DNA of 46,309 nt from Rhabdonatronobacter sediminivivens (GTDB lineage: Bacteria; Pseudomonadota; Alphaproteobacteria; Rhodobacterales; Rhodobacteraceae): positions 1-46,309 of the forward strand of contig NZ_JACBXS010000030.1 in the NCBI RefSeq assembly GCF_013415485.1, read 5' to 3'. The translations under genes were made by a program, and so were the position numbers. Below are positions 1-7,459 of this stretch, piece after piece (position 1 is the stretch's first letter; every line of letters begins with the position of its first letter). A model generated the notes under the pieces. It saw nothing but the letters and a program-made list of their open reading frames with translations. It did no database searches and was not told where the DNA came from.

Positions 1-161
1 AAGCCCCACGCCAAGCCGCTTCCTGAAGGCTTCAGGCCGCCGAACCGGCCCTGAAAGGCAAAAATCGAGGTGCCCTATAGCAGATATCGCACTTAATCGC
101 AATTCCCGGATAGGGGTGCATCGGCTATTGCGGTCTCACACCCTCACTGGAGCCCCCTGCC

Positions 162-575
162 ATGACCGCCCTGCTGCTTACGCCTCTGCCCTGGCCCTCG
201 GCCTTGCCGCCGCCTTAGCCCGCGCCCCGCGCGACGGGTTCGAGACTGAAATCTTCATCGATGCCCCGCCCGCGCGTGTTGGTCGCCCATCCGGGCCGCG
301 AATTGCGCTGGCTGGGGCGACTGGGCCTGCCGCGCCTCTTCGATGGCGAGCATTACTTCCGGCTGATCCCCGAGGCAGGCGGCACCTGGCTGATCCAGGG
401 CGAGCGCTTCCACGGTCTGCTGCTCTGGGCGATGGATGTGCAGCAGTTCCGCGCCGGGTTCGAGCCCGGAAATGCGGCGTTGAAGGCGCGCGCGGAATGC
501 AGTGAGCGAATGCAAGCCCAGTCTGAAAACGGCCACTTGGCGCTGGCAGACACCTGCGAAAGGGTATCGGGATGA
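162..575 (+). pseudogene. Broken SRPBCC (polyketide cyclase/START-like) gene
   Basis: The 3' part (from about 261) reads as the second half of a small SRPBCC ligand-binding protein, with DGEHYFRLIP, a Trp-rich strand and GLLLWAMD before a C-terminal helix. The typical N-terminal strand of that family, ETEIFIDAPPARV, is present at about 242-282 but in a different frame. The middle that should join them (the usual W..l.d...Y..WNPF segment) is missing. A possible ATG at 162 opens a hydrophobic stretch that soon hits a stop, so at least one further frameshift is likely. I read this as a decayed gene with an internal deletion. Its last codons overlap the start of the acetyltransferase gene by 4 bases, so the two probably once formed an operon. 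Confidence 0.6.
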
Positions 576-1084
576 CTGTTGATATTGTGCTGCGCCCCTA
601 TGCCGGGCAGGACCGCGATGCCTGCCTCGCCATCTGGCGCGCGGCCTCCGAGGCCGGACACCCGTTCCTGACGCGCCCGGCGCTTGATGCCGATCAGGTG
701 CTGGTGCGTGACGTCTATCTGGCGAAGGCCGCGATCACCCTGGCCTGCGACGGAGCAGGACCGGTCGGCTTCATCGCATTGATCGACGATTTCATCGGTG
801 GGCTGTTCGTGCAGCCCGGCCGGCATCGGCAAGGGGTCGGCCGTCTGCTGATCGCCGCCGCTTCGCGGCAGGCTGGCCCGCTGAGTGTCGAGGTCTATGC
901 AGAAAATGCGAAAGCCCTGCGCTTCTACGAAACGCTTGGCTTCGTGCCGACAGCCGAGCGTGCAACCGACGATCAGGGACGTCCGCATGCGCTGGTTCGG
1001 CTGGGGCACCCGTGCCTTGCGGCCATATGCGGGCCCAATGACTGCCCGGATGCTCCGCAAATGACAGCGGTCACTCGGACCTGA
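572..1084 (+). CDS. GNAT-family N-acetyltransferase
   Basis: A 170-residue protein with the GNAT fold, predicted to move an acetyl group from acetyl-CoA to an amine; the substrate cannot be told. The acetyl-CoA-binding motif A is clear at about residues 77-97 (GLFVQPGRHRQGVGR, the R/QxxGxG/A loop). It is followed by the VEVYAENAKALRFYETLGF motif B region at about 105-125, typical of the YjaB/PhnO-like branch. The N-terminus (LRPYAGQDRDACLAIW) is the usual first strand and helix. The last 25 or so residues, after the final strand, are not typical and may be an extension created by loss of the original stop. The start ATG lies inside the stop of the broken SRPBCC gene (ATGA overlap). Confidence 0.85.
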   Translation: MTVDIVLRPYAGQDRDACLAIWRAASEAGHPFLTRPALDADQVLVRDVYLAKAAITLACDGAGPVGFIALIDDFIGGLFVQPGRHRQGVGRLLIAAASRQAGPLSVEVYAENAKALRFYETLGFVPTAERATDDQGRPHALVRLGHPCLAAICGPNDCPDAPQMTAVTRT

Positions 1085-1137
1085 TGCGGTATCGCAACGA
1101 GATCCGTTTCCGCTGCAACTTCAGAGGACACCACTCG

Positions 1138-1156
1138 GTCGCAGTCAGTCTGCGAC
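1138..1156. terminator. Perfect dyad between convergent genes
   Basis: GTCGCAG and CTGCGAC form a perfect 7-bp stem around a 5-base loop, midway between the stop of the acetyltransferase (1084) and the stop of the minus-strand permease (1194). No T-run follows on either strand, so it is only a possible bidirectional terminator. Confidence 0.35.
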
Positions 1157-1193
1157 GCACAAGGTCATGGCGCCCTTTGCTCCCCCGAAACAC

Positions 1194-2336
1194 TCACCCG
1201 TCCTGATGATCCGCGTTTGTTGAAGAGTGCGCCAGAACCTCAAGAGAAACCGCGACAGTCGCAAATGCGCCAACCAGGGCCCAAAGATGCCATAACCGGT
1301 GCGCAATCTCCGGCGTGGTCGCCCCCATCTGGCTGACACGCACAAGACCATCTATGGCCGCCGTCGATGGAATGATCTGCGCGATCCAGTTCAGATGCGC
1401 GGGAATGGCCTCGACCGGCCAGGCAAAGCCCGAGAGGAAGAAAAACGGCAGCCCTACGGCCAGCAGCACCACCTGAACCACTTCACCGCGCCGGAACAGG
1501 GCCGCGACGCATTGCGCCAGCAATCCGGTTGCCAGCACGAAGGGCAGGCCGAGCATCAGCACTGCCGTTACATTGCCCAGATTGGGCAAGCCATAAAGCG
1601 CAGGCAGGACAATCAGATAGAGCGGCAGCAGCACCGCATAAAGCGCAATCCAGGCCCCCATGCGCCCCAGCACCCGCCAGACCGGGTGGCCGTGCCCTTG
1701 CCCGCGCCGTGTTGCGACCAGCGCAAGGCCCATCAGCATGGTCTGTTGCAGGATCAGCACGAAGGCCGCGGGCAGCACATAGGTCGCATAGCCCGCTGCC
1801 GGGTTGAACAGCGGCACTTCGACCTGTTCGGCAGGGCTGACTTGCGCAAGTGCCACATCGGGGGCCGTGCCTTCTGCGATCAGGCGCCCCATTTCGACCT
1901 CAGCCCCCAACTGGCGCAGGGGCACGGCGGCGCCTTGCATGACGCGCTGATACATCAGGAAGTAGCTGGCATCCGCATAGAGCGCGACGGGGCTTTGACT
2001 GCCGCGCAACAGCGCGCGTTCAAAGCCCTCGGGGATGACCAGCACACCATAGGCGCGGCGCTCCTGCACCAGACGGGTGGCCGCGATCATATCGCGCGCG
2101 TCATGGCTGAGCGTCACGGCCTCGGACGCAGTGACCTGCCGTGCAAGGTCCGCTGAACTGGTCGAGCGGTCCAGATCGACCAGCACAACCGGCACATCGC
2201 GCAACAGCTCGGCCCGGTAGGGATAGGGATAGACCAGGGCATAGATCACCAGCGCGGCCAGCACGATCAGCCGCACCTGACGATCTGCGAAGATACCGCG
2301 CAACTCGCCGCGCAGGGCGGTCAGGATATCGCTCAT
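1194..2336 (-). CDS. ABC-2 type transporter permease (second of pair)
   Basis: A 380-residue inner-membrane protein of the ABC-2 permease family (YhhJ/YbhR/YbhS-like). One N-terminal membrane segment (about residues 20-40) is followed by a large periplasmic domain (VVLVDLDRS..., about 50-210) and then about five membrane segments with the family's LPFFFLSGFAWP segment near the C-terminus. I chose the ATG at 2336 (MSDILTALRG) because it overlaps the stop of the upstream permease (ATGA) and because the longer reading frame upstream is simply the antisense of that gene's end. It is the last gene of a three-gene minus-strand operon with a membrane-fusion protein. No nucleotide-binding subunit is encoded nearby. 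The likely role is export of a small molecule or lipid-like compound; the substrate is unknown. Confidence 0.85.
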   Translation of the reverse strand: MSDILTALRGELRGIFADRQVRLIVLAALVIYALVYPYPYRAELLRDVPVVLVDLDRSTSSADLARQVTASEAVTLSHDARDMIAATRLVQERRAYGVLVIPEGFERALLRGSQSPVALYADASYFLMYQRVMQGAAVPLRQLGAEVEMGRLIAEGTAPDVALAQVSPAEQVEVPLFNPAAGYATYVLPAAFVLILQQTMLMGLALVATRRGQGHGHPVWRVLGRMGAWIALYAVLLPLYLIVLPALYGLPNLGNVTAVLMLGLPFVLATGLLAQCVAALFRRGEVVQVVLLAVGLPFFFLSGFAWPVEAIPAHLNWIAQIIPSTAAIDGLVRVSQMGATTPEIAHRLWHLWALVGAFATVAVSLEVLAHSSTNADHQDG

Positions 2337-3487
2337 GTTGCGGCCTCGATCGCGCGGCGCAGACGAACCAGCCGCAGCAGCACAACAGCCCCCAGAGCGA
2401 GTGCAATGCAGGCCAGCCAGACCACCGACCAGACAGCGATATCCAGCGGTGTCTGGCGCAGGGACTGGTCGATGCGCAACTGCACATACCATGTGCCGGG
2501 GATCAGCGCGCCCCAGGCTTGGGCAAGCTGTGACATGGCCTCGCGCGGGAAGCCCAGCCCCATGAAGCCGAAAGCCGGGGCGGTGATCACGGCGATGATG
2601 CTGGCCGCACGGCCCATGTCGCGGGTCAGCACAAAAGCCGCCGCGCCGATCAGTTGCACGCAAAGCACAAACAGCACGGCACCGGTTGCCATCAGCAGCA
2701 GCGAGCCGCGCAAGGGCACGCCCAGCCAGCCATAAAGCGCGATATCCGACAGCCCGAGGATCAGCAGGAAAATCAGCGTGTAAGGCAGGATCTTGCCCAG
2801 CATCGCGGGCAACACCCCGCCAGCCATGCGCGCCAGCACCTGCGGGTGCCGCCCCGGCCCGAAATCCAGCGAAATCGCATAGGCGGTCGCAGCCGCCGCG
2901 ATGATCTGCAGCACTGTGGGCACGAGCGCGGCCAGCAGGAAATGCACATAGTCAAAGGCCGGGTTGAACAGCGCATGGGCCTGCAGGGGAATGGGCTGGA
3001 TGCGGGCCGTGGCCTGCACGGGTGCCTCGCCCTGACCCTGCCGGATCGACAGGCGCTGCCCGGCCAGTGCTGTATCAATGGCACCGCGTGCCCCGCGCGC
3101 GACCATAGATCCCGCGCTCATGTGCTGGTTGTCGTAAAAGATCACGATTTCCGGGCGTGCGCCGCGCAGGATGTCACGCTCCAGCCCCTGTGGCAGATAG
3201 ATTGCGCCGCGCGTCTGGCCCGCCACAATCTGCGCGCGGGCGTCACTCAGGCTCAGCGCCTGTTCATGCACAGTGATTTCGGGGGCGGCATCCAGCATGC
3301 GGGTGATGCTGCGCGACAGGTCCGAGCGATCCAGATCAACCACTGTCACGGCCATGCCCGTGGGAATGCCCGCGCGGAAAATCCCCGTCAGCACGACCAG
3401 CATCAGTACCGGCAGCAAGACCACCAGCCCCAGCAGAGCCGGGCGCCGCAGGATCAGCCGGATCTCGCGCAGCATCACCGCCAGCAT
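2333..3487 (-). CDS. ABC-2 type transporter permease (first of pair)
   Basis: A 384-residue paralogue of the downstream permease with the same layout. One membrane segment lies at about residues 17-37, then a periplasmic domain that starts VTVVDLDRSDLSRS and contains the FYDNQHMSAGS stretch, then a C-terminal block of about five membrane segments ending in a basic tail (VRLRRAIEAAT). The pair VVDLDRS/VVLVDLDRS shows the two genes share an origin and probably act as a heterodimer. It starts 3 bases after the membrane-fusion gene stops and overlaps the next permease by 4 bases, so the three proteins should be made together. Confidence 0.85.
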   Translation of the reverse strand: MLAVMLREIRLILRRPALLGLVVLLPVLMLVVLTGIFRAGIPTGMAVTVVDLDRSDLSRSITRMLDAAPEITVHEQALSLSDARAQIVAGQTRGAIYLPQGLERDILRGARPEIVIFYDNQHMSAGSMVARGARGAIDTALAGQRLSIRQGQGEAPVQATARIQPIPLQAHALFNPAFDYVHFLLAALVPTVLQIIAAAATAYAISLDFGPGRHPQVLARMAGGVLPAMLGKILPYTLIFLLILGLSDIALYGWLGVPLRGSLLLMATGAVLFVLCVQLIGAAAFVLTRDMGRAASIIAVITAPAFGFMGLGFPREAMSQLAQAWGALIPGTWYVQLRIDQSLRQTPLDIAVWSVVWLACIALALGAVVLLRLVRLRRAIEAAT

Positions 3488-3490
3488 GAT

Positions 3491-4483
3491 CTAGCCACCC
3501 AGCGAGATCAGCGCCGACATGCCGGGCCGCAGCCCCTCGACCGGCTCAAGCGGGCGGGCGCGCAGTTCGAAACTGCGCAGATCGAAATCGCCCGTGGCGC
3601 GTGTGGCCCGCCAGCTTGCGAATTGCCCCTGCACATTGATCAAGGTGATCTCGGCCTCGATATCGCGCTGCAGTGCGGGCACATGGACCGAGAGAGCATC
3701 GCCCACTTGCAGCCCGGTCAACAGATCCTCGCGCAGATTGAAGGTGAACCAGGCCTGATCGATATCCACGACCGTGAAGAGCGGCGCACCGGGGCCGACA
3801 TTCTCGCCCAGCTCGATGAGGCGGGCGGAAATCTCGCCACTGAGGGGCGCGTAAATGGTCAGCTCGTCCAGATCGGCCTGACGCTGGGCCAACGCGGCTT
3901 CAGCCTGCGCGACCTGTGCTGCGGCCACTGCGCGCTCTTCGGGCGAAGCACCGGCACGCGCCAGATCAAGCTGCGCCTCGGCAGCCTCGAACCGGCGGGC
4001 GGCGGTATCGACATTCCGTATGGTCTGGTCGATGACAGCCTGCGGACGCAACCCTTGCTGGCCCAGTTCCGCGTCGCGGCTCAGCTGCCCTTCGGCCAGT
4101 TGCAGATCGGCCTGCGCCGCGGCCAGTTCCGCTTCACGAGCGCGGATCACCTCGGGCCGGGTGGCCCCGGCGGCAGCTTCCGAGGCGCGCGCGACGTCCA
4201 GCCCGGACGCGGCGGCGGCATGGCTGGTGACAAGTTGCGGGTTGGACAGTTCCGCCAATATCTGACCAGCTTCGACCTGTGTGCCCAGTTCGGCCATGAT
4301 CTCGGCCACCCGGCCAGACGTGCGGGCGGAGATATCGACGCGCGGGGCCGCGACCTCGCCTTGGATCAGCAGGGCGGCAGGGCGTGTAACCCACCAGACA
4401 GCAGCCGCTACAGTTACTGCGAGTAGTGCCGCAACCAGAAACGGAAGCGCGGCTTTGCGGGACCAGACCTTTGAGGACGTCAT
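3491..4483 (-). CDS. HlyD-family membrane fusion protein of the ABC-2 operon
   Basis: A 330-residue periplasmic adaptor anchored by one N-terminal membrane segment (about residues 13-33). Next come a lipoyl/barrel-sandwich half (RVDISARTSGRVAEIMAELG), a long Ala/Glu/Gln-rich alpha-hairpin (about 90-200) and the second lipoyl half (IYAPLSGEISARLIELGENV). A C-terminal beta-barrel ends RPGMSALISLGG. It resembles YhiI/YbhG adaptors that work with ABC-2 permeases and an outer-membrane TolC-like channel. It is the first gene of the operon and its stop is followed 3 bases later by the first permease. The upstream DNA on the minus strand has a TATAAG that could be a -10 box, but no convincing -35. 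Confidence 0.9.
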   Translation of the reverse strand: MTSSKVWSRKAALPFLVAALLAVTVAAAVWWVTRPAALLIQGEVAAPRVDISARTSGRVAEIMAELGTQVEAGQILAELSNPQLVTSHAAAASGLDVARASEAAAGATRPEVIRAREAELAAAQADLQLAEGQLSRDAELGQQGLRPQAVIDQTIRNVDTAARRFEAAEAQLDLARAGASPEERAVAAAQVAQAEAALAQRQADLDELTIYAPLSGEISARLIELGENVGPGAPLFTVVDIDQAWFTFNLREDLLTGLQVGDALSVHVPALQRDIEAEITLINVQGQFASWRATRATGDFDLRSFELRARPLEPVEGLRPGMSALISLGG

Positions 4484-4762
4484 GAGAAGGGCTTTCTGTG
4501 GCGCGATGGATCGTCAACAACTTATAAGAAGTGTGCATGCGCCACAATTCGCCCGCGGCCACCTGGTCGCAACGTCAGTTGCGCTGCAGCCGGATGTTGC
4601 GCCGCGCTCATTGTCGGGTTGCGACCCATGCTCTGATGGCTCACGCCGCGACCTGCCCGGCCCATGATGGTCATTCGCCATCGCCCCCGTCGAGGTCCGG
4701 TGCCAGCCCTTCGCTGCCGCGCGGGTGGACCAAGTCCTCGGCGCTTCGCCCCACCGCCCAGG
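4484..4762. other. Non-coding gap upstream of the MFP operon
   Basis: I see no supportable gene here. Reading frames on both strands are arginine/proline-rich and look like products of GC bias. The part next to 4483 must hold the promoter of the minus-strand transporter operon. A short AT-rich patch (about 4512-4530, containing CTTATAAG and a GTTGTTGAC on the minus strand) is the only candidate. Confidence 0.4.
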
Positions 4763-5071
4763 TTACCAGCAACGCACAATAACCAGGCTTTCGGCGATAT
4801 GCGATAACAGGCCCGACGGCACCTCTGTCTCCTGTGCGTGCCGCTCGCACTCTGCGACGACCCCGTCCACCTTTTCGACGGTCTCCGCGGCGCGCTTCAG
4901 CCTGATTTCGGCCTTTGCCGCAACTGCATCGATTTGCGCACGACCTGGCCTGCGGGCTTCACCGGCGATCAGCAGCGTGTTTTTGCCACCCGGTCCTCGG
5001 CTGAAGCTCAGGTCACAGGCCGGGACGAGGCGCCAGTCACCGGTGCGGTCCATAAGGAGCCTGAACCGCCC
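4763..5071 (-). pseudogene. C-terminal remnant of a HipA-family toxin
   Basis: About 100 codons match the C-terminal end of HipA-family kinases. The order RLLMDRTGDWRLVPACDLSFS followed by GPGGKNTLLIAGEARRPGR corresponds to the HipA segment where the bound-substrate lobe reads NFxFLMD.xGxWRLxPAYDLTFS.GPGGEH. The usual Tyr of PAYDL is Cys here. Reading upstream on the minus strand, a stop codon appears just before RLLMD, and neither the kinase catalytic loop nor the N-terminal lobe is found in any frame. No HipB-like antitoxin is visible. This is therefore a dead fragment of a toxin-antitoxin locus, not a working toxin. Confidence 0.65.
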
Positions 5072-5331
5072 TCACCGGCATGCGCGCCAGCAAATGGGCG
5101 GCCAGCCAGCCGCACTCATTCTGGGTGACGGGCGTGCCGAAGATCACAGGTGTAGCCTGTGCCGCCGTCGCGCCCACCGCCTGATCGCGCGCCAGACGCA
5201 TGGGCATCGCTGGGTCGACCTCCAGCGAATTCACGCCGTGATCATCGGGACTGGATGGTCGTTTCCGTCACCTTCCGATATTCGGGGCCTGCCTCGCCGC
5301 TGGACCAGGGCCGCCACAGGACAGGGCCTGC
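5072..5331. other. Decayed or non-coding gap
   Basis: A 65-codon minus-strand frame (GTG at 5234) runs through this stretch into the HipA remnant. It does not resemble any family I recognise and may be scrambled toxin sequence. I see no clear terminator after the adaptor gene that ends at 5332. Confidence 0.35.
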
Positions 5332-6156
5332 TCATCCGTCTGACGCAAAGGCGACCTCGCAGCGCAGGCCGGCGCTGATCTTGGTGTCGGGGTTCGGCAA
5401 GGCGAGGCGGATGCCGAAGGTCGAACTTGCCGCATCGACGACCTGATCGACAACGACAACGACGGCCTGATAGGCACCGCCCACCGGCTCTTGCGGGAAG
5501 ACGGTGGCTTCCGTTCCCACGCTTACCGCATTCAGCATTGACGCGGGAAGATAGGCCTCGACATGCAGCGGGTCGATCCGTGCCAGGTGCAGGACGGGGG
5601 CGTCCTGATGGACAAATTCCCCCGGAGACAGCATCCGCTCGACCACGATGCCGTTGATCGGACTACGGATCTGGCGCAGGGCCAGCAGACGCTCGGCGCG
5701 GTCACGCTCCATCAGGGCGGCCTCGGCCTCCAGCGCGGCGCGTTCGGTTTCCAGCGCCACCAGACGGCGTTCGGCCTGCAGTTCCTCATACTGTGCTTCG
5801 GTGGCGACCTGCCGGGCAAACAACTCCTCGATCCGGGCGCCGCGGGTCTCGGTCAGCTCGGCGCGGGCACGCGCGATCTCAAGCTCGATGTTGGAACCGG
5901 CCCGCAGCGTGGCCATGGACAGTTCGACCTCCTGCACGCTGGATTCCAGCCGGGCGAGGATCTGGCCCTCCTGCACGGTCTCGCCGCGTTCCACCGGCAC
6001 TTCGGTCAGCAGGCCCACTGTCGCGCTGGACAGGCGTATCTCCATCGACGGGTGGATGACGCATTGCTGCCGGGTCTCCAACGCTGCAACCGTGCCTCCA
6101 TGCAGCAAGGCCAAGAGCGTCACGATGGCGCCGGTTCCGCATATGCCAGAACGCAT
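5332..6156 (-). CDS. Periplasmic adaptor (HlyD/RND MFP type) divergent from the giant gene
   Basis: A 274-residue protein with an N-terminal signal peptide (about 1-25, ending TVAA) and no lasting membrane anchor. The first lipoyl half is SATVGLLTEVPVERGETV (about 45-70). A Glu/Ala/Arg-rich coiled-coil hairpin runs from about 80 to 160, and the second lipoyl half is IRSPINGIVVERMLSPGE (about 162-180). A short beta-barrel part follows and the protein ends soon after GLRCEVAF, so it is shorter than usual RND adaptors (350-400 residues) and lacks most of the membrane-proximal domain. Its ATG follows the stop of the 319-residue gene by one base with a good AGGAGGG site, so the two are translationally coupled. 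Its position back-to-back with the giant gene suggests it serves the same export path; this is inference. Confidence 0.8.
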   Translation of the reverse strand: MRSGICGTGAIVTLLALLHGGTVAALETRQQCVIHPSMEIRLSSATVGLLTEVPVERGETVQEGQILARLESSVQEVELSMATLRAGSNIELEIARARAELTETRGARIEELFARQVATEAQYEELQAERRLVALETERAALEAEAALMERDRAERLLALRQIRSPINGIVVERMLSPGEFVHQDAPVLHLARIDPLHVEAYLPASMLNAVSVGTEATVFPQEPVGGAYQAVVVVVDQVVDAASSTFGIRLALPNPDTKISAGLRCEVAFASDG

Positions 6157-6157
6157 G

Positions 6158-7117
6158 TCAGTCCCTCCTGTCCAAAGCCGCGCGCGCGGCGGCCACGCGC
6201 CGGGGGTCGGCCCAGGCCGGGCTTTCCCGTTGCAGCCTGTCCAATGTGGCCGGGCGCATCCGCGCCAGCAGGATGTCCTGCATTGCCGTCAACAGCGCCT
6301 GCGGATCCTTCAGTCGCCGATGCACAGCCCTGGCCGTCGTTGGCGCAAAGGGATCCGTTCCGGGGGCGCTGTCCGGCACCATGGACGGCGCGGCACCTTC
6401 CGTGGCGAAATACGTGGCCTGTCGACGGGCCGCGCCGATCTGGTTGAACAGGACCATCAACGCCGCGGCCAGATGTTCGGGCAGGATCGAGGCAGGCCCC
6501 CTGCGCAACAGCAGGTCGCTGGCCAGGGCATGGATGATGGCGAAAAGGATCGCGCCTCGCGTCGTCTCGGCATCCGGCAGATCGGCGGTCAATTGCGCGA
6601 TCAATGCCTGACCGACCACAAGTTCGCGGCCGATCACCCGTGGCCGGGGCGGTCCGGGATCATCCAGTCGCAGCGTCAGCCCGTCCAGATCGAAGGCTGC
6701 GTCCAGTTGCGTCTGCAGCACCTTGAACTGATGCGGCAAGGGCAGCGGGGGTGCGGCGTCCTGCGTTCGCCCGCGCAGGGCCAGCAGAACCTCCCGCGGC
6801 GCGGTCCCGCTCCGGTTGTCGGCGATCAGGACATAATCTTCGCTTCGGGGCAGCGTGATCTCGGCCACCATTGCGGCTTCGACCTGCCGGTCGAACAGGG
6901 CGTCGATGGGCCCGGGAAAGCTGTCATGGCTTTCGGCATCAGCCAGCAACAACCGCAGCGGACCATCGCTTTGGGCTTCGATCCGAAGGCTGCCGCCAAG
7001 GGGCAGGCCGCGCAGCGCGGCGCCGGTCCAGTTGCCCGCGGCCACCTGCAGGCGCAGCCGCGATGTCCTTTCGCGGTCATCCCCTTCGGCTTTGAGCGTG
7101 GCGCGCTGCAAGTTCAT
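6158..7117 (-). CDS. Unknown 319-residue protein coupled to the adaptor
   Basis: I do not recognise this protein with confidence. The N-terminal third (to about residue 115) looks like a small beta-sandwich of the pre-peptidase C-terminal kind (alternating polar/hydrophobic strands and EDYVLIADNRSG near its end). The second part has an amphipathic segment, ILFAIIHALASDLLL, followed by PEHLAAALMVLF. This has the spacing of the HELGH...EEDxAD helix pair of DUF4344-type putative metallopeptidases, but with the metal ligands missing except one His. No signal peptide or membrane segment is obvious. It is the first gene of a two-gene minus-strand unit with the adaptor and reads away from the giant gene across a shared 342-base promoter region, so a role in making or exporting the giant protein is plausible. 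Confidence 0.6.
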   Translation of the reverse strand: MNLQRATLKAEGDDRERTSRLRLQVAAGNWTGAALRGLPLGGSLRIEAQSDGPLRLLLADAESHDSFPGPIDALFDRQVEAAMVAEITLPRSEDYVLIADNRSGTAPREVLLALRGRTQDAAPPLPLPHQFKVLQTQLDAAFDLDGLTLRLDDPGPPRPRVIGRELVVGQALIAQLTADLPDAETTRGAILFAIIHALASDLLLRRGPASILPEHLAAALMVLFNQIGAARRQATYFATEGAAPSMVPDSAPGTDPFAPTTARAVHRRLKDPQALLTAMQDILLARMRPATLDRLQRESPAWADPRRVAAARAALDRRD

Positions 7118-7459
7118 GCTCCATTCCGACGACCTGGGCGATACCCCGGGTCCATGAGCGATGCAGAGGAAGCTGCCCGGGATGCGGAGAGGGTGTCATG
7201 GTGATCATGTCCGCGTCGGCCATCCGGCCCCCCCCTTCAACACGCAAAGCGTAAGCGTGAACCCGGTGCCCTGTCCAGTGTGAACGGCTGTGCGTCCTCG
7301 GCGCTGCCGTTTTTGATGACGTAAGGTCAATTTTCTGCTACACGTTTAAGTTGAGCTACTGGTTTTTTTCGATTCATGGTGTGGTTCTCACGAGGCTTTG
7401 CCGCTCCGGACAGGCTGATGGTCCGGGGCAACCAGCCAAATTGAAAAGGAAGCGGGACC
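7118..7459. promoter_or_regulatory. Shared divergent promoter region of the giant gene
   Basis: This 342-base gap separates the minus-strand 319-residue gene from the plus-strand giant gene and must carry promoters for both. The part at 7311-7380 is clearly AT-richer than its surroundings. It contains the dyad TGAC-N5-GTCA (7317-7329) and a run of seven T (about 7362-7369). I cannot place -35/-10 boxes with confidence. AAAAGGAAGCGGGACC sits just before the ATG at 7460 and is a good ribosome binding site, which supports that start. Confidence 0.5.

Noticed and set aside
4522..4782. Paired 83-85-codon frames on both strands upstream of the transporter operon
   Set aside because: They have Arg/Pro/Gly-rich composition and no ribosome site or homology that I can see. 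They probably reflect GC bias.
7329..7378. A 16-codon minus-strand frame (MNRKKPVAQLKRVAEN) in the divergent gap
   Set aside because: It is short, lacks a good ribosome site and lies in the promoter region of the giant gene. Its composition reflects the AT-rich patch.
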